Positions 1-8,660 of a DNA stretch of 64,000 bases are shown one piece after another. The notes below the pieces were generated by a model. It had not been told where the DNA came from, searched no databases, and saw only the letters and a program-made list of their open reading frames with translations. Source of the DNA: a virus. How positions within the stretch are numbered: the first letter of the stretch is position 1; every line of letters starts with the position of its first letter. The stretch lies in the IMG/VR virus record IMGVR_UViG_3300032086_004020, positions 25,852-89,851 of that record. One strand, 5' to 3'. Made by a program: the position numbers and the translations under genes.

Positions 1-686
1 AAAATCCTTTGGTCTACGGCGTCATATCGTTCACAATAATGAGAATCTATACTAGATATTTTAGGTATCTTGTTTAAGTTACAAATATCTCTTAGTTTTT
101 TGCCAATAATTTGTTGATATTCATTCTCTTGGTCCATTAGTTGAACTTCAACAAAAAAATTATCTTTACCAAAAATTTCGGATAATTCGCCCACCTCTTT
201 CTCTATCTGTGAGTCTGAAACAAACTTCTCCTCTTTATATATTTTATTAGCCAAATAAGAACCAGGATGTCCACTCATGCCAATAATATTGCCTTGAGAT
301 AACCTATCTTTTAATTTCGCTATATCTAATCTAGGTTTGTAATAATAGTTATCTGGCCTATTTGATTCTGACACTATTTCAATTAAATTCTTCCAACCAG
401 CTAGATTTTTAGACAACAGAAGCATGTGTGATAATTTTCTGTTTTCTTTAGATTGTATATTACTGTCTTGATCTGATATATACAATTCAACGCCAAGGAT
501 AGGTTTGATTTTGTTGTGTTTCATAGTTTGGAAAAAATTGATACACCCAGAGATGGATCCATGATCGGTAACAGCACAACTGGTCATATTTAATTTATGA
601 CATCTTTTAGCAACATCCTCTGGCTTAGAAAGACCATCCAATAAAGAGTAATGCGTATGCAAATGCAAAGGCGTATAGTGTTTCAT
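1..686 (-). CDS. dnaE: DNA polymerase III alpha subunit (DnaE type), N-terminal PHP part, cut by window edge
   Basis: This is the start of a bacterial C-family replicative polymerase; the gene continues beyond the left edge, so only about 228 residues are visible. Translated from the ATG at 686, the protein opens with the PHP domain. Visible PHP motifs are HLHTHYSLLDG near residue 8, VTDHGS near residue 39, PILGVELY near residue 62, and a later SSIDSHY block matching the PHP metal site. In DnaE this domain is a proofreading or structural metal site ahead of the palm. The start lies one base from the stop of no other gene, and a nuclease, dNMP kinase, primase and helicase lie upstream, so it reads as the last visible member of a replication operon. 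The polymerase type is clear; whether the full gene has palm and clamp-binding parts cannot be seen. Confidence 0.9.
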   Translation of the reverse strand, partial: MKHYTPLHLHTHYSLLDGLSKPEDVAKRCHKLNMTSCAVTDHGSISGCINFFQTMKHNKIKPILGVELYISDQDSNIQSKENRKLSHMLLLSKNLAGWKNLIEIVSESNRPDNYYYKPRLDIAKLKDRLSQGNIIGMSGHPGSYLANKIYKEEKFVSDSQIEKEVGELSEIFGKDNFFVEVQLMDQENEYQQIIGKKLRDICNLNKIPKISSIDSHYCERYDAVDQRI

Positions 687-1718
687 TCAATCAGTACTTC
701 CAGGAGCTTGGTAATATCCTACATGATAGCCGGGTACAGTGTACTCGTCAACCACAGAATCTATTCCATTCATTTCTACATCATGTTTTACTTGTTCACA
801 CATAGTCATAAATTCTCCTTGTTCACACAACTTACCTTCACGATATTCAATCATTGGGGTTACATTTGTGCCATTAAAAGAATTTTTACCATAATGACAT
901 AACTTTTTACATTTCCAGCTTTTGCTTAACTGTGGTTTTTTACATTTTTTAATTTTTTCAAATTTTGTCCTAAGCAAATTTTCTGTTGCTATAATGTCTG
1001 ACTTATCAAAAGTCATACTAAAAGGACCACCATCATTAATAAAATATATTGTTACAATACAGTGTTTAATTTCAGGATATAGTTTTTGTGCAGCATAGAA
1101 GTAGATCATAAGTTGGGGATCTTTTTCTAGTTTTTCTTGTGTCTTCTCTTCTCCTGTAGCCCAGTTAAGCCTACGTCCAGTTTTCCAATCAATAATCTCT
1201 AAGGTGTCTTCATTAACCCTAGTAATTAAATCTATTGTACCTTTCATAGCTAGGTTACCTTTAAGGTCACCATAATCATATTTAGCCCATGGTTTGTCTA
1301 TAGTAATATCAAACTGCTGTTCAGGATAAAGAATGTCTCTGTTTCTAGGATCAAACATACCATCAGCATATGTGATGGCTTTGTGGGCCCATTTAAAACA
1401 ATCTTTTTTGTCTTTTTCAGACCATTCATGATGGTCAAAATTAGATGTATAGTAATCATATACTTGTGTACTTAATTCAGTCAGATCGTAATCGTTTACA
1501 TCAACTTCACCCACAATATCATCTGTAAAAGTTTTTTCTCCTTTTTGTTTAGTGAACTGTACAAAAGCTAATATTTCTAATATCTTGTGGACTATAGTGC
1601 CTTTATCTGCTTTTTTATTAGAAGGAGACCTATAGCCTAAAACATAATCAAAAAAGTATTGTTGTTCACACATACAATGGGTATTATATGATGAGCTGCG
1701 GAAATAAGTAATTATCAT
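687..1718 (-). CDS. PD-(D/E)XK nuclease, Cas4/RecB-like, probable Fe-S cluster
   Basis: Predicted DNA exonuclease of the Cas4/AddB/RecB nuclease superfamily, 343 residues. The active-site signature is visible: His45 in TIVHKILE, Asp163 in KGTIDLITR, and Asp177-x-Lys179 in EIIDWKTGRR. Cys15/Cys17 in the first helix (YNTHCMCEQQYFF) and a C-terminal cysteine group near residues 260-275 (KKCKK, WKCKKLCHYGK) match the arrangement in which one N-terminal and three C-terminal cysteines hold a 4Fe-4S cluster. The ATG overlaps the stop of the dNMP kinase by one base, and the DnaE gene follows directly, so it is in the replication operon. Such phage nucleases usually process ends in recombination; that role here is inference. 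Confidence 0.8.
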   Translation of the reverse strand: MIITYFRSSSYNTHCMCEQQYFFDYVLGYRSPSNKKADKGTIVHKILEILAFVQFTKQKGEKTFTDDIVGEVDVNDYDLTELSTQVYDYYTSNFDHHEWSEKDKKDCFKWAHKAITYADGMFDPRNRDILYPEQQFDITIDKPWAKYDYGDLKGNLAMKGTIDLITRVNEDTLEIIDWKTGRRLNWATGEEKTQEKLEKDPQLMIYFYAAQKLYPEIKHCIVTIYFINDGGPFSMTFDKSDIIATENLLRTKFEKIKKCKKPQLSKSWKCKKLCHYGKNSFNGTNVTPMIEYREGKLCEQGEFMTMCEQVKHDVEMNGIDSVVDEYTVPGYHVGYYQAPGSTD

Positions 1719-2347
1719 TATGTTGCCTTATTTTTTGTATGAACTAGGTATTTTTGGTTCTTGGGTGAGGTTATATGTTTTTTTAGAAAGTCAATAATTA
1801 ATTTATTTCTGTCATCAATAGATATGTCGGGATTGTCTATAACTAAATCAAAATTAGATTGGTCGTATTTATCCTCGTCTAGTGCTGTTTCGCTTGCGTG
1901 TGTAGAGCTATAAAGGTTTCTATTAAGTTTGACTACTAGACCACCAGCATTTTTAACAGCCTCAACCTCATTCGGAAATCGACAATCAGCAATTAAGGAT
2001 AATCCTCTCCCGTGTTTTTGGATTAATCTGATAGTAGCCGCTGCCCAGACATCGTGCTGCATTCTTCTAAAAACATCCGTTCCAACATACTGGAGTACTT
2101 CTCTGGCTGTCATTTGTGCGTCAATACCGGGCCAATAGCAATCCACAGTTTCATTTTTGTTTTCATCTGTACCATAACATTGTTCTTCTGTTAAGCCCAA
2201 TATATTGATACAAAGTTGTTTTAAAGGATCTGCAAAATTGTATATCTGTGAGCATCCTAGAGGTGTGTGTTCATCAAACAAATTTTTAACAAATTCACAA
2301 GATGTAGTTTTACCAGATTGTTTTCTGCCAGCAAACGCTATAATCAT
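1718..2347 (-). CDS. Deoxynucleoside monophosphate kinase (T4 gp1-like)
   Basis: P-loop kinase of 209 residues that would phosphorylate dNMPs to dNDPs for phage DNA synthesis. The Walker A motif is AGRKQSGKT at residues 6-14. The later block LIADCRFPNEVEAVKNAGG is characteristic of phage dNMP kinases. The ATG overlaps the primase stop in an ATGA arrangement (2344-2347), so the two are probably translationally coupled. With ThyX, RNR and dCMP deaminase elsewhere in the window it completes a dNTP supply route. Length is close to T4 gp1 (241 residues). Substrate range cannot be judged from sequence. Confidence 0.8.
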   Translation of the reverse strand: MIIAFAGRKQSGKTTSCEFVKNLFDEHTPLGCSQIYNFADPLKQLCINILGLTEEQCYGTDENKNETVDCYWPGIDAQMTAREVLQYVGTDVFRRMQHDVWAAATIRLIQKHGRGLSLIADCRFPNEVEAVKNAGGLVVKLNRNLYSSTHASETALDEDKYDQSNFDLVIDNPDISIDDRNKLIIDFLKKHITSPKNQKYLVHTKNKAT

Positions 2348-3504
2348 AAATACTCCTGTATGGTTTTTTTGATTTCTGTGTCAATTTGATTAGAAGTCAT
2401 GTCGGCAATATCATTAGCAGATATTCCTATATTATATACATTATATGTACGATTGCAATTTTTGGAAATATTTTGAGCTGCCTTACGACCAGCATCATCA
2501 TTGTCCATAATTGTAAATATGCACATTGCTCCACTAGAATCTAGTAGTAGCTTTTGTTGATTACTAAGATTAGTGCCAAATATAGCTACGCTATTATGAA
2601 TACCATTTTCTTCTAACTTCCACACATTACCAGGACTCTCTACTAGAATTACATACATACTTTTTTTAATATGCTGTTTAGCAAACCAAAAGTTATATAA
2701 GTATTCTTGTGTTTTAAATCCACCATTGTGTTTCCACTTAGAATATTTCCATAGGTTTTCGGCAGAAGGGCAAGGGTCTGATGGATCATGAAAACCTCCA
2801 CACCTATCACACTTTTCATATATACTTCTACCGGTACAGCCCACCATCGTTTCATAATTCATGTCGTAAATAGGTACGACAACCCTGTTGTACATCTCCC
2901 TTTTAGGATTAGAACATAGTCCAACATCATATTTGTCCATAATGTTTTGGCTATATCCTCTGTCTATGTAGTATTGAGCAGGTATTGCTAGACTACTTCT
3001 CACCGTGTTTCTAGTAACAGCAGGCTTGTTAGACTTTGCTGTTTTTTGCATAGATCGCATAGCAATATTAAATTTATGCTTGCTTTGCTGGGTTCTATTA
3101 ATTCTGATGTTTTGTAATTTGGTATTTGTAAACTCTTCACAGAATTGTAAAGTTTCTTTAAAGCTACAAGTTTCGTCACCCGACTTAGACCAGTTGTATT
3201 TTTTGTTAGACAAAAGCCCTCTAACGAAACCTATAATAGATGGCTGAAAAACTTCTTCACAATTATGTGTTCTACACTTCCAGTTACCTCTATATGATTC
3301 TCCTTCTGGATATATGTTAATTGCTGATGGATTGTCACCACCATGAATAGGGCAGCACATACTATAAAATCTACCATTATCTTTATGGTCAATTTCAAAA
3401 TAATCGAATAAATCTTCTGCTTTATCGCATAAGTTGTCGCAGAGTATCTTTAATTTTTGTTGTTGATTTTTATTCGAATGGGATTGCTTCTTCACTGTCT
3501 TCAT
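2344..3504 (-). CDS. DnaG-type DNA primase
   Basis: Primase that would make RNA primers for replication. An N-terminal zinc-binding part is visible (CCPIHGGDNPS followed by KCRTHNCEE). A TOPRIM-like catalytic part follows in the C-terminal half: YVILVESPGNVWKLEENG, then the acidic FTIMDNDDAGRKAAQ motif. I chose the ATG at 3504 over a TTG at 3516 because GAGGAG sits just ahead of it; it overlaps the end of the helicase gene by 35 bases. There is no fused helicase domain, and a separate DnaB-like helicase is encoded immediately upstream, as in bacteria. About 386 residues, shorter than cellular DnaG because the C-terminal helicase-binding domain is not evident. Confidence 0.85.
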   Translation of the reverse strand: MKTVKKQSHSNKNQQQKLKILCDNLCDKAEDLFDYFEIDHKDNGRFYSMCCPIHGGDNPSAINIYPEGESYRGNWKCRTHNCEEVFQPSIIGFVRGLLSNKKYNWSKSGDETCSFKETLQFCEEFTNTKLQNIRINRTQQSKHKFNIAMRSMQKTAKSNKPAVTRNTVRSSLAIPAQYYIDRGYSQNIMDKYDVGLCSNPKREMYNRVVVPIYDMNYETMVGCTGRSIYEKCDRCGGFHDPSDPCPSAENLWKYSKWKHNGGFKTQEYLYNFWFAKQHIKKSMYVILVESPGNVWKLEENGIHNSVAIFGTNLSNQQKLLLDSSGAMCIFTIMDNDDAGRKAAQNISKNCNRTYNVYNIGISANDIADMTSNQIDTEIKKTIQEYL

Positions 3505-4918
3505 CAAACTCCTCAATACTATCAGGTTTTTGCATTAGTTCCAATCTGGTTTTGCCTTCGCTAATCTTAGCACACCAACCCTTCATGTTACAATTAATAT
3601 AATCATTGTCATCCAACCCTCCTCCATGCCTGCTGACCAGAGGTAATAGTTTTCTATTTCCGTTATCTGGACCATCTTCTGCTATTTCCTCATCTGTCTT
3701 ACGTTTGAATATAGTGAAGTTGCTACAAAGCCAAATAATTCTATCTGATCCACTGGCGGTATCTGTGCTCTCTTTGGTGATACCATCCCTGTTAAGCTGA
3801 ACAAATGCTACTATAGGGACTTTATACCTAGTAGCAAAGTTATGTAAGGCTGTCATCATGAATCCTAGAACCTGATATTCTTTCATGTCTTGACTCATGC
3901 CTTGGCTGTCCATGAGTTTTAAGTAGTCGTAAAATATTACGCAGTCCTTAGCTGATCCGTCTTCATTTAGTCCAACTTCTTTAATCAACCATCGTCGCAT
4001 CAAGGAGATTTGATCTTCAAAAGGTTGTCCAGCAATAGACTTGTGATATATACCCATATCTTTGAGTTGCTCTGCTGCTTTTTGTATTTTGTTTTTCTTG
4101 TTTGGAGATTGAGCAAACTTACCGGTTTCGATGCTACTAATATCCACTTCTGTCATCATGGCCAGTATCCTATTTATGTGATCCTCTTTCATCATTTCTG
4201 TATCTAAATTTAGGATTGGTACTTTTGATTTAGAAGCAACATTAAATCCAATATTATCTGACAATAAAGTTTTCCCTGTTTTAGGTCTAGCAGCAATTAC
4301 ATTTACTGTACCTCTACGCAAACCGCCTCCAATAGCCTGATCATAGATAGGGAATCCTGTAGGTATACCTATTTGGTCTATAGGATTATCAATTAATGAC
4401 TGTATATATTCGTCAACATCCTGACCAACGGTTGTGGGGTGATTCTCTGTGTCATTAAGAAGAGAAGAAAAATTAAATATGACGTCTTCTGCAATACCGA
4501 CGATACTGCCAACAGGTTCGGTTCCTTTTACTTCTGAAACCTTACTTTTAGCTTCGTCTAACTGTTTTTCTAATAGTCTAGCTATTTCTAGCTTTCTAAC
4601 TTTTGCAGCAAACTTTCTAACATTGTCTAATTCTACTGGGAAGCTGGTAATTGCCTGCAAATGTTGAACTTCTTCTTTTTTAGTAACTATTGAGGATAGA
4701 TGTAATTCCTCAGCAGCTGAAAAAATAGTAGCTATATCCAATTTAGTGTTTGGATTTTTCTCAAAAACATATTTAAAGCATTTGTATAAAACAATATTGC
4801 TATCTATAGTAAATGAGCTTTCTTGTAGCAGATCTGCTACATCATAGTAAGCATCTTCACCGTAGTTAAATATACCTGACAGAACCGCACGTTCTGCTGA
4901 CGCATCTGATAATTTCAT
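3470..4918 (-). CDS. dnaB: Replicative DNA helicase, DnaB-like
   Basis: Hexameric replicative helicase, 482 residues. The N-terminal region (residues 1-130) begins with SDASAERAVLSGIF, a DnaB N-domain type opening, and is followed by a RecA-fold motor. Walker A is ARPKTGKT at residues 210-217. Walker B lies in the CVIFYDYLKLM region, and a DnaB-type VAFVQLNRDG follows. The C-terminus is acidic (EEFDEDSEEAIPFE). It lies between small zinc-ribbon genes and the primase, matching the usual functional pairing of DnaB and DnaG. No loader gene was recognised beside it; the adjacent unknown genes at 4920-5781 are possible candidates by position only. Confidence 0.85.
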   Translation of the reverse strand: MKLSDASAERAVLSGIFNYGEDAYYDVADLLQESSFTIDSNIVLYKCFKYVFEKNPNTKLDIATIFSAAEELHLSSIVTKKEEVQHLQAITSFPVELDNVRKFAAKVRKLEIARLLEKQLDEAKSKVSEVKGTEPVGSIVGIAEDVIFNFSSLLNDTENHPTTVGQDVDEYIQSLIDNPIDQIGIPTGFPIYDQAIGGGLRRGTVNVIAARPKTGKTLLSDNIGFNVASKSKVPILNLDTEMMKEDHINRILAMMTEVDISSIETGKFAQSPNKKNKIQKAAEQLKDMGIYHKSIAGQPFEDQISLMRRWLIKEVGLNEDGSAKDCVIFYDYLKLMDSQGMSQDMKEYQVLGFMMTALHNFATRYKVPIVAFVQLNRDGITKESTDTASGSDRIIWLCSNFTIFKRKTDEEIAEDGPDNGNRKLLPLVSRHGGGLDDNDYINCNMKGWCAKISEGKTRLELMQKPDSIEEFDEDSEEAIPFE

Positions 4919-4919
4919 T

Positions 4920-5297
4920 TTACCCAGCCATTGTAGAACATTTATTACACTTATAACGATCTATAGATTCCACCACCCCTGCATTTACTTCTTCCTTTTT
5001 GCCACAAACACGACAGGTTACATTTACCGGAGTATAGCTTCTCGTTCTAGGTACAGGAGACTGTTTTGATACTTTTTTATCAAATTCCACATCCTCTTTA
5101 TGCATATTAAATTCTGCCATCTGTTCAAACTTATTTACTCTTGCACTTTTCCTATCTATATTTTTAGATTTAATTGCAGAGTTGCTGAACTGTGGTTCTG
5201 ACTGTTGTTCTACTGCTGGTTCATCATCTTCAGGCAGCATAGCAGACAACATCTTAATCATTTGTTTGATCTGTTTTGGGCTTAAGTTATCATCCAT
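4920..5297 (-). CDS. Unknown protein with C-terminal zinc ribbon
   Basis: I do not recognise this 125-residue protein. The first half is polar and acidic (LSAMLPEDDEPAVEQQ). The last third carries a four-cysteine ribbon, CRVCGKKEEVNAG followed by YKCNKCSTMAG, likely a structural zinc site. It ends two bases before the DnaB ATG and overlaps the upstream gene by 8 bases, so it is co-translated with replication genes. A role as a replisome accessory or loader factor is possible by position, but nothing in the sequence shows it. Confidence 0.65.
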   Translation of the reverse strand: MDDNLSPKQIKQMIKMLSAMLPEDDEPAVEQQSEPQFSNSAIKSKNIDRKSARVNKFEQMAEFNMHKEDVEFDKKVSKQSPVPRTRSYTPVNVTCRVCGKKEEVNAGVVESIDRYKCNKCSTMAG

Positions 5298-5781
5298 TTT
5301 TAATCATCCCCTTTGCTCTTTGTGTAGAAATTAAAATATCTGATAAATTTTTAAGTGTACTTGAGAGATAGGTTAATCTATCTGATCTTTGTTTAGCATA
5401 TTTTTTTATTTGGTTTAGCTTGATTGCTCTTTCATTGTGCTTGATTGCCTGTAAGGATTTTTCTACATATCCGTAACCCTTATAATTATTAATTTCGTCA
5501 GCTATAGTTTCTTTAATAGTCTCATCAGCCCAATTGTATCTAGCCATTTCTCTATTTAAACTTCTTTGTATATGGAAACCAAATTGACCAATCCTGTATG
5601 CGATCTCAGCACATTCTGTAACAGTAAGTTTTTCTAGAACGTCCCTATTCATAGTAAGGTATTCTTGTAGTTCCGCTTCTGGCAAGCTATCTCCGGCATA
5701 TGCTGGGATACCAATACCCTTTTCGTATTCGTCTAATATGTTGTCCCAATGGGTTATTTCTTCTTTAGCCGTTCTGCTCAT
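5290..5781 (-). CDS. Unknown helical protein in replication operon
   Basis: Unrecognised 163-residue protein with no cysteine motif, signal peptide or membrane segment. It appears fully helical and charged, with segments such as LTVTECAEIAYRIGQFGFHIQRSLNREMARYNW and a basic C-terminal half rich in Lys and Arg. It overlaps the ends of its neighbours (endonuclease-like gene upstream by 17 bases, zinc-ribbon gene downstream by 8), placing it in the RecA-to-DnaE operon. A DNA-binding or replication accessory role is a guess from neighbours only. Confidence 0.6.
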   Translation of the reverse strand: MSRTAKEEITHWDNILDEYEKGIGIPAYAGDSLPEAELQEYLTMNRDVLEKLTVTECAEIAYRIGQFGFHIQRSLNREMARYNWADETIKETIADEINNYKGYGYVEKSLQAIKHNERAIKLNQIKKYAKQRSDRLTYLSSTLKNLSDILISTQRAKGMIKNG

Positions 5782-6175
5782 TTATTATATCTTTCCATTC
5801 TGATATTTTATTATAAGGCAATTCTATAAAACCAATCTCGTTTGTTTCACACCAGTTTTTCTTTTCTCTGTCTCTTTTTTTATGTTTTAAAAAATTTAGT
5901 TTGTTTTGATGGAAAAATGGAACATACTTATAGTGCTGTTCGCCATGAACCTCTATACAAATTTTAGCAAGAGGTAGGTAAAAGTCAAGATATAAAATTT
6001 CGGTTCTTCTCAAAGGTATCGGAACTTCCTCTAAAATCTGATAAGTAGGAAAAATATTTCTTATGACTTCCCTAGCTTGTAAATGTAGTTCAGATTTATT
6101 CTGTCTACTACCTTTAGCTATGTGTCCTGTTAATTGCCATTTTTGTAATTTACCATCTAAATCAATAATCTCCAT
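5765..6175 (-). CDS. Small endonuclease-like protein (Vsr/DUF559-type PD-(D/E)XK fold)
   Basis: A 136-residue protein resembling Vsr/DUF559-type nucleases, which are often mobile or repair enzymes. The region LYLDFYLPLAKICIEVHGEQHY (around residues 72-93) has the pattern Asp, then a strand, then E-x-H-G-E-Q-H, which is the usual metal-binding core of this fold. A basic stretch KHKKRDREKKNWC and the strand IGFIELPYN follow, as in DUF559 proteins. It lies between RecA and replication genes with a 4-base gap from RecA. It could be a repair nuclease or a domesticated homing enzyme; I see no inteins or introns in the neighbouring genes. Confidence 0.6.
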   Translation of the reverse strand: MEIIDLDGKLQKWQLTGHIAKGSRQNKSELHLQAREVIRNIFPTYQILEEVPIPLRRTEILYLDFYLPLAKICIEVHGEQHYKYVPFFHQNKLNFLKHKKRDREKKNWCETNEIGFIELPYNKISEWKDIINEQNG

Positions 6176-6179
6176 ACCA

Positions 6180-7226
6180 TCACATACCCATTGTGTCTTT
6201 CACTTGATTCCAAAGAGTGTCATATACTTCTGGATTAGAAGCAATATAATTTCTAGCTTTTTCTTCACCTTGGAATTTAGGGGTGTCTTCTACACAAGAA
6301 ATAGTATACCAAGCGCCAGCCTGATCTACCAATCCAATATCTTTAGCTAAATTAAATACTTCCATCGCTCTGTCTATACCTTCTCCATACCGTAAGAAAC
6401 TTGTAATCTTACCACCAGGAGGACCTAAAGCAGAACAATTTACCATCCAATGTATTTTTTGTCCAATCTGAGTATCTTCTTTACCCACTCTCCATGGCTC
6501 AAAATAAGTAGCTCTTAGTTTAACATCAGTTTGATAAGCAATAGCTTGTCCAGATTTTTCCTTAAACTCTACATTACCGTGACCCGGATTACCCATTAGG
6601 TGAGTAATGCCAATGACAACATTTTTATTAACAGGAATTACATTTGCTACTTTTCTGCAAAACTTAGCCAATAGCTTTGCTCCATCTGCTCTTTGCATTT
6701 TACCCATGTCAGCAGTAATTTCAGCTTCTGTACATAGTGCTGAATAAGAATCTATAATTAGTACAGATCCTGGTTCTTCATTAATGATTCTTTCTCCGAT
6801 AGATAAATACTCTTCAGCATGTAGTATCTTACCTTGCTGAGATCCTATGACATGAAACTTATCTAGATTCAAACCTGGAATACCTTCTAAATCCCTCTTC
6901 TTCAATCTACCTTCTATGTTTAGATAATACACATCTCTACCATCTGCAAACGAACTGTGTGCATATTCTTTTCTTTGTGCTGTAGCAGCGAAGTCTAACG
7001 ATGTTGTTGTCTTGCCACACTTAGGATGTCCGGTGAAAATCATAAAGCTACCCTCTGGGACACCACCATTCAACACAAGGTCTAGGCAAGGAGATACAGG
7101 GATAGTTATGAGGTTTTGGTCTACCACGGAATTAGCAGATAGCATGATGCCGTCCCCAAATTGTTTTTTGACCCCATCTTGGATTTTGTTTTTCGTTGTT
7201 GGGGTTTTACTTTTGGTTTTGCTCAT
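6180..7226 (-). CDS. recA: RecA/UvsX-type recombinase
   Basis: Strand-exchange recombinase of 348 residues, about the length of bacterial RecA. The core is clear: a RecA-type opening around residues 40-58 (ITIPVSPCLDLVLNGGVPEGS), Walker A GHPKCGKT at 66-73, Walker B VLIIDSYSALC, and a later region with VVIGITHLMGNPGHG and KSGQAIAYQTDVKLR. The MAW-type substitution of the usual PESSGKT by HPKCGKT is typical of phage versions. The gene starts within the end of the upstream unknown gene (20-base overlap). It works with the RecB-like nuclease and possibly the RuvB motor at 50939-51832. Confidence 0.85.
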   Translation of the reverse strand: MSKTKSKTPTTKNKIQDGVKKQFGDGIMLSANSVVDQNLITIPVSPCLDLVLNGGVPEGSFMIFTGHPKCGKTTTSLDFAATAQRKEYAHSSFADGRDVYYLNIEGRLKKRDLEGIPGLNLDKFHVIGSQQGKILHAEEYLSIGERIINEEPGSVLIIDSYSALCTEAEITADMGKMQRADGAKLLAKFCRKVANVIPVNKNVVIGITHLMGNPGHGNVEFKEKSGQAIAYQTDVKLRATYFEPWRVGKEDTQIGQKIHWMVNCSALGPPGGKITSFLRYGEGIDRAMEVFNLAKDIGLVDQAGAWYTISCVEDTPKFQGEEKARNYIASNPEVYDTLWNQVKDTMGM

Positions 7227-7632
7227 CTTCTAAATCCTTAAGTTTTGATAAAATATTTTTAGTAGTTTTGTATTTCTTGTAAGTAGACTTATCTCTACCC
7301 AAGTCTATTGTAACATCTTTATTCTGTTTAGACAAGATCTTTTCATGCTTCTGTATTACCGGTGTCAAAAATTTAGATCTTAGAGAGTAGGTTCTATAGC
7401 ACTTCTTATCCTTGATAGCTGCTATAATTGCCTTAGCACTATGCTTTTTCAAAAGCCTGTGTGCTGTAAAAATTTGACTTTTATAAAATGACGACCATTC
7501 CTTATTATTCCAAAATCTGTAATGTAAATCCTTTTGTTCAATTCTTGCCTTATTCTCACAAATCAATTCCGTAATATACTGAGCAGCAGATACTTCTTTG
7601 CCGTTCGAATATTTAGAAATGTATTTATTCAC
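7207..7632 (-). CDS. Unknown basic protein
   Basis: Unrecognised 141-residue protein. It is rich in lysine and aromatic residues (YRFWNNKEWSSFYKSQ) with a strongly basic C-terminal half, consistent with nucleic-acid binding. There are no membrane segments or cysteine clusters. It overlaps recA by 20 bases and the HTH gene upstream by 8, so it is translated with recA. Function unknown. Confidence 0.55.
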   Translation of the reverse strand: MNKYISKYSNGKEVSAAQYITELICENKARIEQKDLHYRFWNNKEWSSFYKSQIFTAHRLLKKHSAKAIIAAIKDKKCYRTYSLRSKFLTPVIQKHEKILSKQNKDVTIDLGRDKSTYKKYKTTKNILSKLKDLEDEQNQK

Positions 7633-7942
7633 GAGCTTTGTTAATGGCGTTCTTATACTTGGAGTTTATATTGCTTTCTCTATCGTCAGTTAGTTCAGAC
7701 GATGCCTGTGTCATTATAGTAACATTTTTGGTTCTTTTGCCAGATGTTTCTTTGATAAAAGAATCGGCCTTACTAGATACCGTTTTAATGTTCGCATTAT
7801 TGGAGCTTTCTACGCCGACAACATCTACCACTGTTTGTTCAGACAGATTTAATTCTTTAGCTATTTGCTTATCCTCCATTTGAATAACTTCTTTCAAATA
7901 TCGAACAGCATATTCTTTAGTTTTAGATATTTTTGCCATCAT
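7625..7942 (-). CDS. Small helix-turn-helix protein
   Basis: About 105 residues. The N-terminal third looks like a helix-turn-helix: AVRYLKEVIQ, then KQIAKELNLSEQTVVDVVG, the pattern of small phage DNA-binding proteins. The rest is polar and probably flexible. I chose the ATG at 7942, which overlaps the upstream TGA as ATGA and has AGAGATGGA ahead of it, over an alternative start at 7972. Could be a transcription regulator or a small terminase-like protein; no large terminase lies next to it, so a regulator is more likely. Confidence 0.55.
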   Translation of the reverse strand: MMAKISKTKEYAVRYLKEVIQMEDKQIAKELNLSEQTVVDVVGVESSNNANIKTVSSKADSFIKETSGKRTKNVTIMTQASSELTDDRESNINSKYKNAINKARE

Positions 7943-8310
7943 TCCATCTCTCTTTCTGCATTTCTTAACCATGCAATATTCTTAGTCTTTAAAAAATTTG
8001 TATATAGTTCAAATACTCTAGGCGATACCGACTTAAACTCCCACGCCTTCTTGCCAATTTTAGATAAGAACTTATTTGATGTTCCTTCTGAATACATTCC
8101 GATAGGATTGTATATTTTGCCGTGTGATCCTAGCTTCAAAAAATATCTGGTACTATTACCTAAAGTAATACTTTTGGCTAGGACATCTCCAGTACCGTCC
8201 TCTAGTCTTGGAAAATTTTTATTATCTAAATAATCATGCTGTCCAAATACTGTGTAGTATTCATATGTCTTGTTATCAGGCTCATGATTATTAATCTGTC
8301 TTGTACTCAT
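7939..8310 (-). CDS. Unknown protein
   Basis: Unrecognised 123-residue soluble protein. It contains a mix of strands and helices (YYTVFGQHDYL, STRYFLKLGSHGKIYNPIGMY) and no known motif. It sits between an FmdB-like zinc protein (1-base gap) and the small HTH protein (ATGA overlap). The YFLK-GSHG-IYNP segment resembles conserved phage proteins I cannot name. Confidence 0.55.
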   Translation of the reverse strand: MSTRQINNHEPDNKTYEYYTVFGQHDYLDNKNFPRLEDGTGDVLAKSITLGNSTRYFLKLGSHGKIYNPIGMYSEGTSNKFLSKIGKKAWEFKSVSPRVFELYTNFLKTKNIAWLRNAEREME

Positions 8311-8311
8311 A

Positions 8312-8659
8312 TTATTTGGGCCAAATTGTTTTTGGCTTCCTTTCTATTCTAGACATTCCATCAGGCAAAACGGTGTTAGGATCTTCTTTGCCTCTATTAG
8401 AATAATGTTTCCTTTGTAGTTCAGCTTTATAGTCGTCACTAAATTTTTCTGTGTTTCTCTGAGCCAAGTCTCCTAAGGTTTTTAGTTCAGAATCACTTTT
8501 CTTTACAGAGCTGTTTAAGGTAAGCATATCTTCCTGATAGTCTCTACCACAAATTTCGTTACAGCTATCGCACTTTACTCTGTCTTTGTAGTCGTTGATA
8601 TTAGCAAAGAGATCAAATGATTTATTGCAGGATTCACAAAAATATGTATATGTTGGCAT
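8312..8659 (-). CDS. FmdB-like zinc ribbon protein
   Basis: A 115-residue protein whose first 40 residues match the FmdB/CxxC-CxxC zinc ribbon: MPTYTYFCESCNKSFDLF, then VKCDSCNEICGRDY. In bacteria this family is annotated as putative regulators; in phages it is common and of unknown role. The C-terminal two thirds are polar and basic without recognisable domain. It is packed one base from the HNH gene upstream. Confidence 0.7.
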   Translation of the reverse strand: MPTYTYFCESCNKSFDLFANINDYKDRVKCDSCNEICGRDYQEDMLTLNSSVKKSDSELKTLGDLAQRNTEKFSDDYKAELQRKHYSNRGKEDPNTVLPDGMSRIERKPKTIWPK

Positions 8660-8660
8660 A

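Noticed and set aside
7865-8233. 122-codon plus-strand frame
   Set aside because: Antisense to two packed minus-strand genes; no motif.
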